Origin: a virus
Length of the DNA: 47,597 nt
Direction: 5' to 3' (one strand)
Virus record (IMG/VR): IMGVR_UViG_3300021197_000970
Span: 1 to 47,597 of that record
Positions 41,600 to 47,298 of the stretch are shown one piece after another (within the stretch, counting starts at the first letter, position 1; each line of letters starts with the position of its first letter). Below the pieces are notes generated by a model, which was not told the DNA's origin, did not search any database, and saw nothing but the letters and a program-made list of their open reading frames with translations. Made by a program: the position numbers and the translations under genes.

Positions 41600-42577
41600 T
41601 TATAGATAATCTCCTACTAGAGACTCCCATGCCTTAGCCTTCATTCTTGAGCCTGTACCCATGATTGCCGACTCGACTCTCTTGTCGTTAGACTTCTCAC
41701 CTTTACGGTCGAATGTCCATTCGTGGTCTATGTAGTACGTTGCTGTATTGAAGGCAGCGAAGGCACTAGAACCGTTGCCGTTGTGGTTGTTGGTAGGATG
41801 TGCTTCAACCTCTAGTAATCTCTCTAGTGTGTTGTTGCCTCTTGTAGTCAATCCTAGAGGATTAGCCGCATCCACTAACTCTTCATTTTGTTTTATCCCA
41901 AAAGTATCTAGGTAAAAAGATACTCTATCTTCTTGAGTCATCTCAATGTTAACTAATTCTTGAGCGTCTAAGACGAATTGTTGGTTGAGCATATCCACTA
42001 CTTTTAATGCCTCGACTAATTCCGCTACTCTCTCTTCTTGCTTTGCTGAATGGCGTATTACTAATTTCTTAGGGTCAATGCCTGCTCTCTTGATACCTGC
42101 CATTAGATGACTGAATTGGTTAGAGCATCCGATAATTACGTTGCTAGGAATTACTCTAATTCCACCGCTACCGTCATGCGTATTTGTAAGGTAAATGTAT
42201 TGGTCTACATCATCCCAACCGCTAATTGTAAATCCTTCCGGCAGTTTGAAAGAAGCGAATAATTTCTCTCCTTCGCCAATCATACCTATCTTATCCCAAT
42301 CAATTTCACCGCGTTGTACTAATTCATTAGCAATACCTAATAATCTATCATTTTGCATTGGTACATATGTACGGCCTACTACGCCTAGAGTCATGTCGTT
42401 ATCTTGTCTAAAGATACGATTAAACTTAGACCTAATCGGTTTACCTTTCGAGGTATATAGTGGCTCAATAGCCACATCGAAGTTAAGTCCGGCATTAGCC
42501 AAGACCTCTTCGGCAGTCGTTCCTTGTGCGTCATTTCCAAAGCGGCCAATTGCCGCCATCATGTTTCTCATTGTCAT
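41600..42577 (-). CDS. DUF932-family phage/plasmid protein
   Basis: 325 residues. VVGRTYVPMQNDRLLGIANELV, FASFKLPEGFTI and YLTNTHDGSGGIRVIPSNVI are characteristic of the DUF932 (phage/plasmid-like TIGR03299) family; later CSNQFSH and a C-terminal AFAAFNTATYYIDHEWTF also fit. Family length is about 300-380. Function is unknown though common in phages and plasmids. Class B promoter; 26-nt leader with GGGAGGA. The structured RNA lies in its 3' region. Confidence 0.8.
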   Translation of the reverse strand: MTMRNMMAAIGRFGNDAQGTTAEEVLANAGLNFDVAIEPLYTSKGKPIRSKFNRIFRQDNDMTLGVVGRTYVPMQNDRLLGIANELVQRGEIDWDKIGMIGEGEKLFASFKLPEGFTISGWDDVDQYIYLTNTHDGSGGIRVIPSNVIIGCSNQFSHLMAGIKRAGIDPKKLVIRHSAKQEERVAELVEALKVVDMLNQQFVLDAQELVNIEMTQEDRVSFYLDTFGIKQNEELVDAANPLGLTTRGNNTLERLLEVEAHPTNNHNGNGSSAFAAFNTATYYIDHEWTFDRKGEKSNDKRVESAIMGTGSRMKAKAWESLVGDYL

Positions 42578-42578
42578 G

Positions 42579-42719
42579 TTATTGTTCCTCCCTGTTTGTT
42601 GGGTGAATTGTCCTAGAGGCTTCCACTCTTAAAGGTGTCGCCTCCTGCTTCTCAAGCGTCGTATATTTCGCTTTTGAATAGTTAGTTTTAGCCCTAATTA
42701 AAGGTGTGTGCTGGCTCAT
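42579..42719 (-). CDS. 46-residue basic protein tiling the gap
   Basis: ATG 42719 directly follows the upstream stop, and TAA lies one base before ATG 42577. Basic, polar (SQHTPLIRAKTNYSKAKY). The class B promoter of the next gene lies inside it, so the frame could be fortuitous. Confidence 0.42.
   Translation of the reverse strand: MSQHTPLIRAKTNYSKAKYTTLEKQEATPLRVEASRTIHPTNREEQ
42626..42660 (-). promoter_or_regulatory. Class B promoter (DUF932-like gene)
   Basis: GACGCTTG 42653-42660, 19 nt, TTTAAGAG 42626-42633. Predicted start near 42603, leader about 26 nt with GGGAGGA. Confidence 0.72.
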
Positions 42720-43070
42720 TTAGAAATCCCTCACTAATATTGAATCATCACCTAAAACGATGTGATAGGTGTTATCTTCTAGGTACTCAAAAACATCGTC
42801 AGAATCGTATGTCTCTTGCTTTGTATTTAGGTACGTCTCTTTAACTTCGTCTATGTCATCATATTGAGTCCACTCGCAGCAAATACCTATAACGTCTAAT
42901 TCATAAGCCTGCGATATTTCATAATGCTCTCCAACCATCTCATCATAATAATCGAATAAAACCTCAATTGCTTCTTCGGTAAAATTACCATGCGTCTCAC
43001 TAGTTTTCAATCGCCCGTATCTTCTAAATGCGTCTATCATTCCGTATTTTCCTATTCTTGTGTATATCAT
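42720..43070 (-). CDS. Conserved phage-type protein with ICCEW motif
   Basis: 116 residues. NFTEEAIEVLFDYYDEM, LDVIGICCEWTQYDDIDEV and ILVRDF follow a pattern common in phage hypothetical proteins (VIAICCEYTEY). Acidic, helical. No function known. Class B promoter with a 16-nt leader and AAGGAGAG. Confidence 0.72.
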   Translation of the reverse strand: MIYTRIGKYGMIDAFRRYGRLKTSETHGNFTEEAIEVLFDYYDEMVGEHYEISQAYELDVIGICCEWTQYDDIDEVKETYLNTKQETYDSDDVFEYLEDNTYHIVLGDDSILVRDF

Positions 43071-43108
43071 TTTTCTCTCTCCTTGTATTTGTCTCTAAAC
43101 ATACTTTG

Positions 43109-43143
43109 CTCTTAAACCTATCTTATTCCGCCTCACAAGCGTC
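43109..43143 (-). promoter_or_regulatory. Class B promoter (gene 43070)
   Basis: GACGCTTG 43136-43143, 19 nt, TTTAAGAG 43109-43116. The octamer encodes D-A-C within the last residues of the upstream gene. Confidence 0.74.
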
Positions 43144-43521
43144 AACAGCAAATTGAGGCCAAATCCTGTGTACTAGGCTCAATAATACTAGATGATGAGG
43201 TTCATTTCTATCAAATCCTTCATGTGTGTCGCTACTTTGATGATACATTTCTAAAAAATAACCATCACTAACTAATTCTAATGCGTGTTTTTGTGTCAAT
43301 TTTTGTTCGTCATTTTCATATGCCCAAATCATTTTTATTGCTTGCTCTTCGTTCATCTCATTAGTGCGATAATAGTCATGTTGAATATCTAAACGATAAC
43401 CTAAAAGCATAGCCAAATCTGTATCAGTTAATACTGATGGTTCGGGTCGTATTGTCATTCTTACTTTATTGTCTGACCACATTAGTGGTTTTCCGTGTGC
43501 GCCTAATCTTCTTCTTGTCAT
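43123..43521 (-). CDS. Uncharacterised 132-residue protein
   Basis: Basic N terminus (MTRRRLGAHGKPLMW), helical middle with HDYYRTNEMNEEQAIKMIWA, C terminus FAVDACEAE. ATG 43521 lies 26 nt from the TATA centre; a GGAGAG site is also present for read-through mRNA. No family recognised. Confidence 0.64.
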   Translation of the reverse strand: MTRRRLGAHGKPLMWSDNKVRMTIRPEPSVLTDTDLAMLLGYRLDIQHDYYRTNEMNEEQAIKMIWAYENDEQKLTQKHALELVSDGYFLEMYHQSSDTHEGFDRNEPHHLVLLSLVHRIWPQFAVDACEAE

Positions 43522-43543
43522 ATATCTCTCTCCTTATCCTTTA

Positions 43544-43577
43544 CTCTTAAATCTATTTATTGTGTATCGCAAGCGTC
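43544..43577 (-). promoter_or_regulatory. Class B promoter (gene 43521)
   Basis: GACGCTTG 43570-43577, 18 nt, TTTAAGAG 43544-43551; centre 26 nt before ATG 43521. Octamer again encodes D-A-C of the upstream gene. Confidence 0.74.
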
Positions 43578-44213
43578 GCATATTACCCGCATCTTAGCCT
43601 CTCTAATATCGTTCTTGTGAACCTTTGCCGCCTTGATAGCAGGCATCTCAATCTTACATCCCGAACATACTCCCGTAATTCCTTTTAGCATAAAACTAAC
43701 TGCTTCGGTAGTGATACAATCGGCTGAATGCCTCCATGTAATCGGGTTGATATTTATTATTTTCTTAATACTAACAGCCTCATTGATGAGGGCAATTTTA
43801 GCGGCTGATAATCCCGCTTTCGGGCAGGTTGGAAGATGTTGCCTTTGAGGGCAACCACATTCACGGAATCCTGTAAATCGGCCATTCAATGAACCGACTC
43901 TTGCCTTGACTTCACCTTGACCGTTTTGGCCGCCTGTTTTGCCTCTACTAGATGCAATCGGACACTTTTCACCGTGTGCCTTGTGGTTGCGACCTTTACA
44001 GGCTTTGTAACGGCATGGTTTACCGATTTGAGGGGTTACTTTTGGCGTAGAAATAACTACGATTTCAAGACCTGCTTCTCTCATTAATTTGCGGTATTGA
44101 GTAGTATGGCCTCCTAGCGACCTAGATGAATATTTGATGCCTAGAGCCATGTTATTTCGAGCCGTTTCCATATCGGCCTTCTTAGCCTCGATACGTGCTA
44201 GAATATCGCTCAT
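43557..44213 (-). CDS. Multi-zinc-finger protein, 218 residues
   Basis: N-terminal helix, then Cys/His clusters: CRYKACKGRNHKAHGEKC, ECGCPQRQHLPTC, and a C-terminal pair CSGC and CDAC forming a zinc ribbon. A Gly/Gln linker separates the first two. Likely binds nucleic acid; no family recognised. Start overlaps the upstream stop (ATGA). Confidence 0.66.
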   Translation of the reverse strand: MSDILARIEAKKADMETARNNMALGIKYSSRSLGGHTTQYRKLMREAGLEIVVISTPKVTPQIGKPCRYKACKGRNHKAHGEKCPIASSRGKTGGQNGQGEVKARVGSLNGRFTGFRECGCPQRQHLPTCPKAGLSAAKIALINEAVSIKKIININPITWRHSADCITTEAVSFMLKGITGVCSGCKIEMPAIKAAKVHKNDIREAKMRVICDACDTQ

Positions 44214-44530
44214 TCTAGTGCCTCCGTTATATCATCAACATAGTCATAACTAGCCGTATATTTGCCGTATTTATGTGCTAATTCCGGTATCTCAACCGCG
44301 TCTCCTGTTACATTTGTTATATGATTACTAAGCAATTGAATTACGCCTAGTAAATTGCCTGCTTTGTGTATATATCCACCATCTTCGCCTTCTATTGTTA
44401 TCGCCACTGTGTACGTCATTAATCTATGGTAGACGGGTTCGGTACTTATAGTTATGGGAAAAGTAACCTCGATTGATGGGGTTATTATTCCGGTTGAAAT
44501 AAGTCGCCTATGATATTGACCCTCTAACAT
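44210..44530 (-). CDS. Uncharacterised 106-residue beta-rich protein
   Basis: Start set at ATG 44530 because the class B TATA (44560-44567) predicts transcription from about 44537; the longer frame from GTG 44560 would begin inside the TATA. Strands such as ITPSIEVTFPITIST and LMTYTVAITIEGED suggest a beta-sandwich. First gene of the leftward accessory region. Function unknown. Confidence 0.6.
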   Translation of the reverse strand: MLEGQYHRRLISTGIITPSIEVTFPITISTEPVYHRLMTYTVAITIEGEDGGYIHKAGNLLGVIQLLSNHITNVTGDAVEIPELAHKYGKYTASYDYVDDITEALE

Positions 44531-44559
44531 ACCTATCAAGGCGTGTGAGAGCATCCACA

Positions 44560-44594
44560 CGTAAAAAGGTTGCTATGTACGCATCACAAGCGTC
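44560..44594 (-). promoter_or_regulatory. Class B promoter (gene 44530)
   Basis: GACGCTTG 44587-44594, 19 nt, TTTTTACG 44560-44567. The TATA is weak but spacing matches the set. Non-coding DNA. Confidence 0.6.
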
Positions 44595-44713
44595 AAAGTA
44601 GAAATTGGCTCATTGACTTGCCTGTATAATAGAGATAGAATCGCATTTACTTTAACCCTAATACAAACCTCCCTTTACGATTATTCAATACCCGCCATGA
44701 CCTAGCCTAATCT

Positions 44714-44737
44714 GAGATGAGATGGAGGCTTATAATC
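44714..44737 (+). promoter_or_regulatory. Class C promoter element, copy 1
   Basis: GAGATGAGATGG (44714-44725), 4 nt, TTATAATC (44730-44737). No ATG-started gene follows within 200 nt. Confidence 0.58.
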
Positions 44738-44763
44738 ATTATGAATCGTGAATCACAAGCGTC
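44729..44763 (-). promoter_or_regulatory. Class B promoter, leftward, no clear gene
   Basis: GACGCTTG 44756-44763, 19 nt, ATTATAAG 44729-44736. The TATA is the same bases as that of class C copy 1, read on the other strand. Predicted leftward start about 44706; only a five-codon frame follows. Confidence 0.52.
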
Positions 44764-44862
44764 GAGAGATGACCACCTCGCAAAGACTATAAACCCGCAG
44801 CCCGTCGTAGAAACGAATAATAATAACGTGGTTGGTAGGTGATTGCAGTCCACCCCGTGCCT

Positions 44863-44885
44863 GAGATGAGATGGCGGTATATATA
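44863..44885 (+). promoter_or_regulatory. Class C promoter element, copy 2
   Basis: GAGATGAGATGG (44863-44874), 3 nt, TATATATA (44878-44885). Transcription would start about 44908 and meet T tracts at 44969-44980. Confidence 0.58.
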
Positions 44886-45034
44886 CTTTGTTATATTACA
44901 TTCACAAATCAAGTGAGAATGCCACACCCATAAGTATATAAGCATATTTGGATTTGGATTTGACACACGTTTTTTGTTTTTGTTAACACACACATATGTG
45001 TGTGATTCGGATTTTAGAAGTCCAACCCGTTTTT

Positions 45035-45058
45035 AAGATGAGATGGGGGCTTATAATC
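45035..45058 (+). promoter_or_regulatory. Class C promoter element, copy 3
   Basis: AAGATGAGATGG (45035-45046), 4 nt, TTATAATC (45051-45058). T-rich DNA follows from 45081. Confidence 0.56.
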
Positions 45059-45151
45059 TTTTGGATTTTGCATTCTCGTATTTTTTTTGGATTTTCTTTT
45101 TTTCTTTATTTTTCCTTTTTTTCGTTGATTTTCCGGCTGATTTCAAAGTAT

Positions 45152-45159
45152 TATATAAA
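45152..45159 (+). promoter_or_regulatory. TATA box of gene 45180
   Basis: TATATAAA centred about 25 nt before ATG 45180, supporting a leaderless transcript from that codon. Confidence 0.65.
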
Positions 45160-45179
45160 ACCAAAACCTTCTTAAGCAA

Positions 45180-45761
45180 ATGCTTCTTAGAAGGGTCATG
45201 GAGTTAGACGGTACTTACTTAATGCACAACAATGAACGCCTCTCGTTTAGATGGGGTTATCAAGTGGGGGTTTATGTTAAACGCCCTACATTCTTTCTAT
45301 TCGATAAGATACAAACTTATGTATTAAAAACGATGGGTGAAGATGAAATAATGAATGTAGTCGGCAACATATTTTCAGTAGCCTCGCATGAAATAGAGAA
45401 CGCAATACAGAACCCTAATGAATACCCAAGAATTGGACTATTAGAAAATTGGAATAATAAAGACAACCTTTTGAACGATTTATACTTGAGTCTTGACGGC
45501 GCGCATGAAATGTTTAGTGCTTCTAACTTCAATGATTACCGAGGCTCTCAAGGGAAGCGCGATTTAGTGTATAACTTACCCGATGGCGGCGGCGGCGCTT
45601 TGAACGTATTCGGTGGTATATGGGAAGATGAAAAAGAGCAAGTCCATGTTGACGTCTCAACATGGGTTAAAGATTTAGATGCGGCCTTAGCACTAGCGAA
45701 GAAATACAATCAACTATCAGTCTATGATTGGGCAAAGGGGGTATGCATAGAAGTTAATTAA
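45180..45761 (+). CDS. Uncharacterised 193-residue protein
   Basis: Start at 45180 fits the TATA spacing; an internal ATG at 45198 after AGAAGGGTC is the alternative. Mixed alpha/beta, with RLSFRWGYQVGVYVKRPTFF, a central helix and a Gly-rich turn (NLPDGGGGALNVFGG). First gene of the rightward right arm, followed by a strong hairpin terminator. No family recognised. Confidence 0.68.
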   Translation: MLLRRVMELDGTYLMHNNERLSFRWGYQVGVYVKRPTFFLFDKIQTYVLKTMGEDEIMNVVGNIFSVASHEIENAIQNPNEYPRIGLLENWNNKDNLLNDLYLSLDGAHEMFSASNFNDYRGSQGKRDLVYNLPDGGGGALNVFGGIWEDEKEQVHVDVSTWVKDLDAALALAKKYNQLSVYDWAKGVCIEVN

Positions 45762-45775
45762 AGGTAAAAATAAAC

Positions 45776-45840
45776 GGGGGGGTTTCGACCCCCCCCCCAA
45801 AATTAATTTTGGATTTGGATTTAGAGCGCAGGCTTTGTCT
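45776..45840 (+). terminator. Hairpin plus TTGGATTT terminator-like element
   Basis: GGGGGGG (45776-45782), loop TTTCGA, CCCCCCC (45789-45795), then AT-rich DNA with TTGGATTTGGATTT. Fourteen bases past the stop of 45180-45761. Confidence 0.66.
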
Positions 45841-45970
45841 TTTGTATATATACACAAGTGTGTGCATTTGGATTTTGGGATTTGCATCTTTTTTGGATTT
45901 TTGGATTTTGAACTTTTTTCTTTTTTTGCCTGCCTGCATAAGAAATAAGTCCGAGATTACTAAAACAATA

Positions 45971-45982
45971 AGTATATATACC
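45971..45982 (+). promoter_or_regulatory. Class D TATA promoter (gene 46002)
   Basis: AGTATATATACC; TATA centre 45976.5 is 25-26 nt before ATG 46002, so leaderless. Same 12 bases at 46298-46309. Confidence 0.7.
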
Positions 45983-46001
45983 GGCATACAGTCCGAGATA
46001 T

Positions 46002-46298
46002 ATGAGCCTAACAAGAAGCGATTACGAAATGATAGTAGAATGCCTAACATCAGTACCTAAAGATAGTATAATAGATAAAAATACTCAAGACTTTTACTAT
46101 CAAATTGTTAGTAATTTTATACAACATTTATCAGCCGATAATAATAGATTTGATAGAAATAAGTTTTTAGATGCTTTAGATGATAATGGTTGGAATAGAA
46201 TAGATAGATGGAACTTACCAATTTTCCAACGAGAGAGGTTAAACAGAACTGTTGATTCTTGTTTTAGAGCATTACAGCGTAGAGAAGAAGAGGAATAA
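46002..46298 (+). CDS. Uncharacterised 98-residue helical protein
   Basis: Helical and charged, with DFYYQIVSNFIQHLSAD and RFDRNKFLDALDDNGWNRID, ending RREEEE. The first ATG after the class D promoter is the start. Its stop overlaps the next class D promoter. No family recognised. Confidence 0.68.
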   Translation: MSLTRSDYEMIVECLTSVPKDSIIDKNTQDFYYQIVSNFIQHLSADNNRFDRNKFLDALDDNGWNRIDRWNLPIFQRERLNRTVDSCFRALQRREEEE

Positions 46299-46309
46299 GT
46301 ATATATACC
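46298..46309 (+). promoter_or_regulatory. Class D TATA promoter (gene 46330)
   Basis: AGTATATATACC, identical to 45971-45982; centre 46303.5 is 26 nt before ATG 46330. Confidence 0.7.
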
Positions 46310-46329
46310 AACCCCGACTACGATAGAGC

Positions 46330-46458
46330 ATGGACAGAAGCGACCTACAAGAGAAGATTAAAAATACCGAAAAAGAAATAAGAGAATTGAACGAGTTATT
46401 AAATGCTCATCATAGCGAGGTACTAAAAATATTTAAAGAATATTTACAAAAACTATAA
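46330..46458 (+). CDS. 42-residue coiled-coil microprotein
   Basis: Starts where the promoter predicts. Entirely helical and charged (LQEKIKNTEKEIRELNELLN), a likely dimeric coiled coil. Promoter geometry and a hairpin terminator 20 nt downstream make it a complete single-gene unit, although it is below usual length cut-offs. Confidence 0.66.
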   Translation: MDRSDLQEKIKNTEKEIRELNELLNAHHSEVLKIFKEYLQKL

Positions 46459-46477
46459 ATTGCCACCATATTATGTT

Positions 46478-46545
46478 GAGGTGGGGTTGCTGCAACAGCC
46501 CCCCTCTTCATATTTGGATTTTTCTTTTCTATGTTTTTCTTTTCA
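46478..46545 (+). terminator. Hairpin plus T-rich terminator-like element
   Basis: Imperfect GC hairpin GAGG-GGG-GTTG with CAAC-CCC-CCTC (46478-46506), then TTTGGATTTTTC and further T runs. Confidence 0.6.
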
Positions 46546-46667
46546 ATATACTACAAATCGTGGCTCTCTTCGGCCTATCCTAATCATACTCAACGTACCA
46601 CAGTAAGCCTATAAAGGTTGCGCCCTACGGGTTTCCTATTCATATTCAAGATTGCTTGACCGAAGGG
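46546..46667. other. Intergenic region with GCCCTACGGGT repeat
   Basis: No frame. CCTATAAAGGTTGC is followed by GCCCTACGGGT (46623-46633), which occurs again at 47184-47194 also just after a TATA-like CTTATAG. May be a small hairpin (CCC-TAC-GGG). Confidence 0.5.
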
Positions 46668-46675
46668 TATATATA
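46668..46675 (+). promoter_or_regulatory. TATA box of gene 46697
   Basis: TATATATA in GGTATATATACTG; centre 26 nt before ATG 46697. Confidence 0.66.
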
Positions 46676-46696
46676 CTGACCCCTGCTAGCATGGTC

Positions 46697-46927
46697 ATGG
46701 GAGGCAAACAAACCATGAAAGAATATATTGAAGAACGAATGCGAGCATTGTATGTAAGTGGGGCTAGTGAAAAACAACTAGACTCATTTATGACAGGTGT
46801 CTTAGAGACACTATACAGCCTAGGTGAAGAAGCACCGACCCTTTGGGTCATCAACTATATGGGAGGTCGTGTAGACCGTCTATATATGACCGATGAAGAA
46901 TGGGATGCTATTAACGTAGAAGAATAA
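46697..46927 (+). CDS. Uncharacterised 76-residue protein
   Basis: ATG 46697 is favoured by TATA spacing; ATG 46715 after GGGAGG is the alternative, and 46691 is less likely. Helical N-terminal half (EYIEERMRALYVSGASEKQL), then a beta hairpin (VINYMGGRVDRLYMTDEEW). Followed by a perfect hairpin terminator. No family recognised. Confidence 0.66.
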   Translation: MGGKQTMKEYIEERMRALYVSGASEKQLDSFMTGVLETLYSLGEEAPTLWVINYMGGRVDRLYMTDEEWDAINVEE

Positions 46928-46953
46928 GCCCTTAGAAAAAGGAGACGTAAAAA

Positions 46954-47027
46954 CTAGGGGGGTATATACCCCCTAGTATAAAAAATTGGATTTGGATTTT
47001 GGATTCTTTTTTCTTTTTTGTTTTTTC
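46954..47027 (+). terminator. Perfect hairpin plus TTGGATTT/T-tract terminator
   Basis: CTAGGGGG pairs with CCCCCTAG (46954-46976) round TATATA, then three TTGGATTT copies and long T runs to 47027. Confidence 0.7.
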
Positions 47028-47076
47028 ACACAAGAGTGTATAACTTATCGCATAAAGGAGGTTATCGGGGGGTTAT

Positions 47077-47100
47077 GACATGGGATGGGGGTATATAATC
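47077..47100 (+). promoter_or_regulatory. Class C promoter element, copy 4
   Basis: GACATGGGATGG (47077-47088), 3 nt, TATATAATC (47092-47100). A 12-codon frame starts at ATG 47123, 27 nt on. Confidence 0.54.
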
Positions 47101-47154
47101 TTTCGGTACTACTATTCTCACTATGTGCCACGAAAAAGTGTATGTGGGGGTTAT

Positions 47155-47178
47155 GATATGAGATGTAGGCTTATAGTC
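47155..47178 (+). promoter_or_regulatory. Class C promoter element, copy 5
   Basis: GATATGAGATGT (47155-47166), 4 nt, TTATAGTC (47171-47178). It would serve the gene at 47299 with a leader of about 100 nt. Confidence 0.55.
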
Positions 47179-47298
47179 TTTCCGCCCTACGGGTCTGTTA
47201 TATTGTCAAGAATGGGTTTCCGATAACTATAAGTACCGAGGCTACGTCTCACAAATTGTAGAACCGTAGAGATACCGAAGATGCAGGAGGAAAAAAGT

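Larger units (their letters stand above)
44595..45179. other. Non-coding divergent region with promoter array
   Basis: About 585 nt between leftward and rightward genes with no convincing frame. It holds three class C elements (44714, 44863, 45035), one class B element facing left, a perfect palindrome CACACACATATGTGTGTG (44986-45003), TTGGATTT repeats and T tracts. It could hold an origin of replication or short RNA genes; neither is shown. Confidence 0.6.
45762..46001. other. Intergenic region with two T-rich blocks
   Basis: Contains the hairpin terminator, a second T block (45887-45927) with two TTGGATTT-like copies, a CACAAGTGTG inverted repeat (45852-45861) and the promoter of 46002. 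An opposing minus-strand frame here is low-complexity and rejected. Confidence 0.58.
46928..47298. other. Intergenic region with terminator and two class C promoters
   Basis: Holds the hairpin terminator at 46954, class C copies 4 and 5, and a leader before the last gene that includes GCCCTACGGGT and a CTACG/CGTAG pair (47243-47247 with 47265-47269). No gene larger than 12 codons. Confidence 0.6.

Noticed and set aside
42579-42719. Dismissing the 46-codon frame as purely non-coding
   Set aside because: It tiles the gap exactly between two genes with ATG at one end and stop at the other, so it is kept as a low-confidence gene although a promoter lies within it.
44711-44737. CTGAGATGAGATGG as a TPP riboswitch (CUGAGA) or C/D-box RNA signal
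   Set aside because: Other conserved TPP segments are missing, C and D boxes do not match well, and five copies sit at fixed distance from TATA, which a promoter element explains better.
45754-46050. 98-codon minus-strand frame across the intergenic region
   Set aside because: It is the complement of T-rich terminator repeats and hairpins, Lys-rich and low in complexity, with no promoter.
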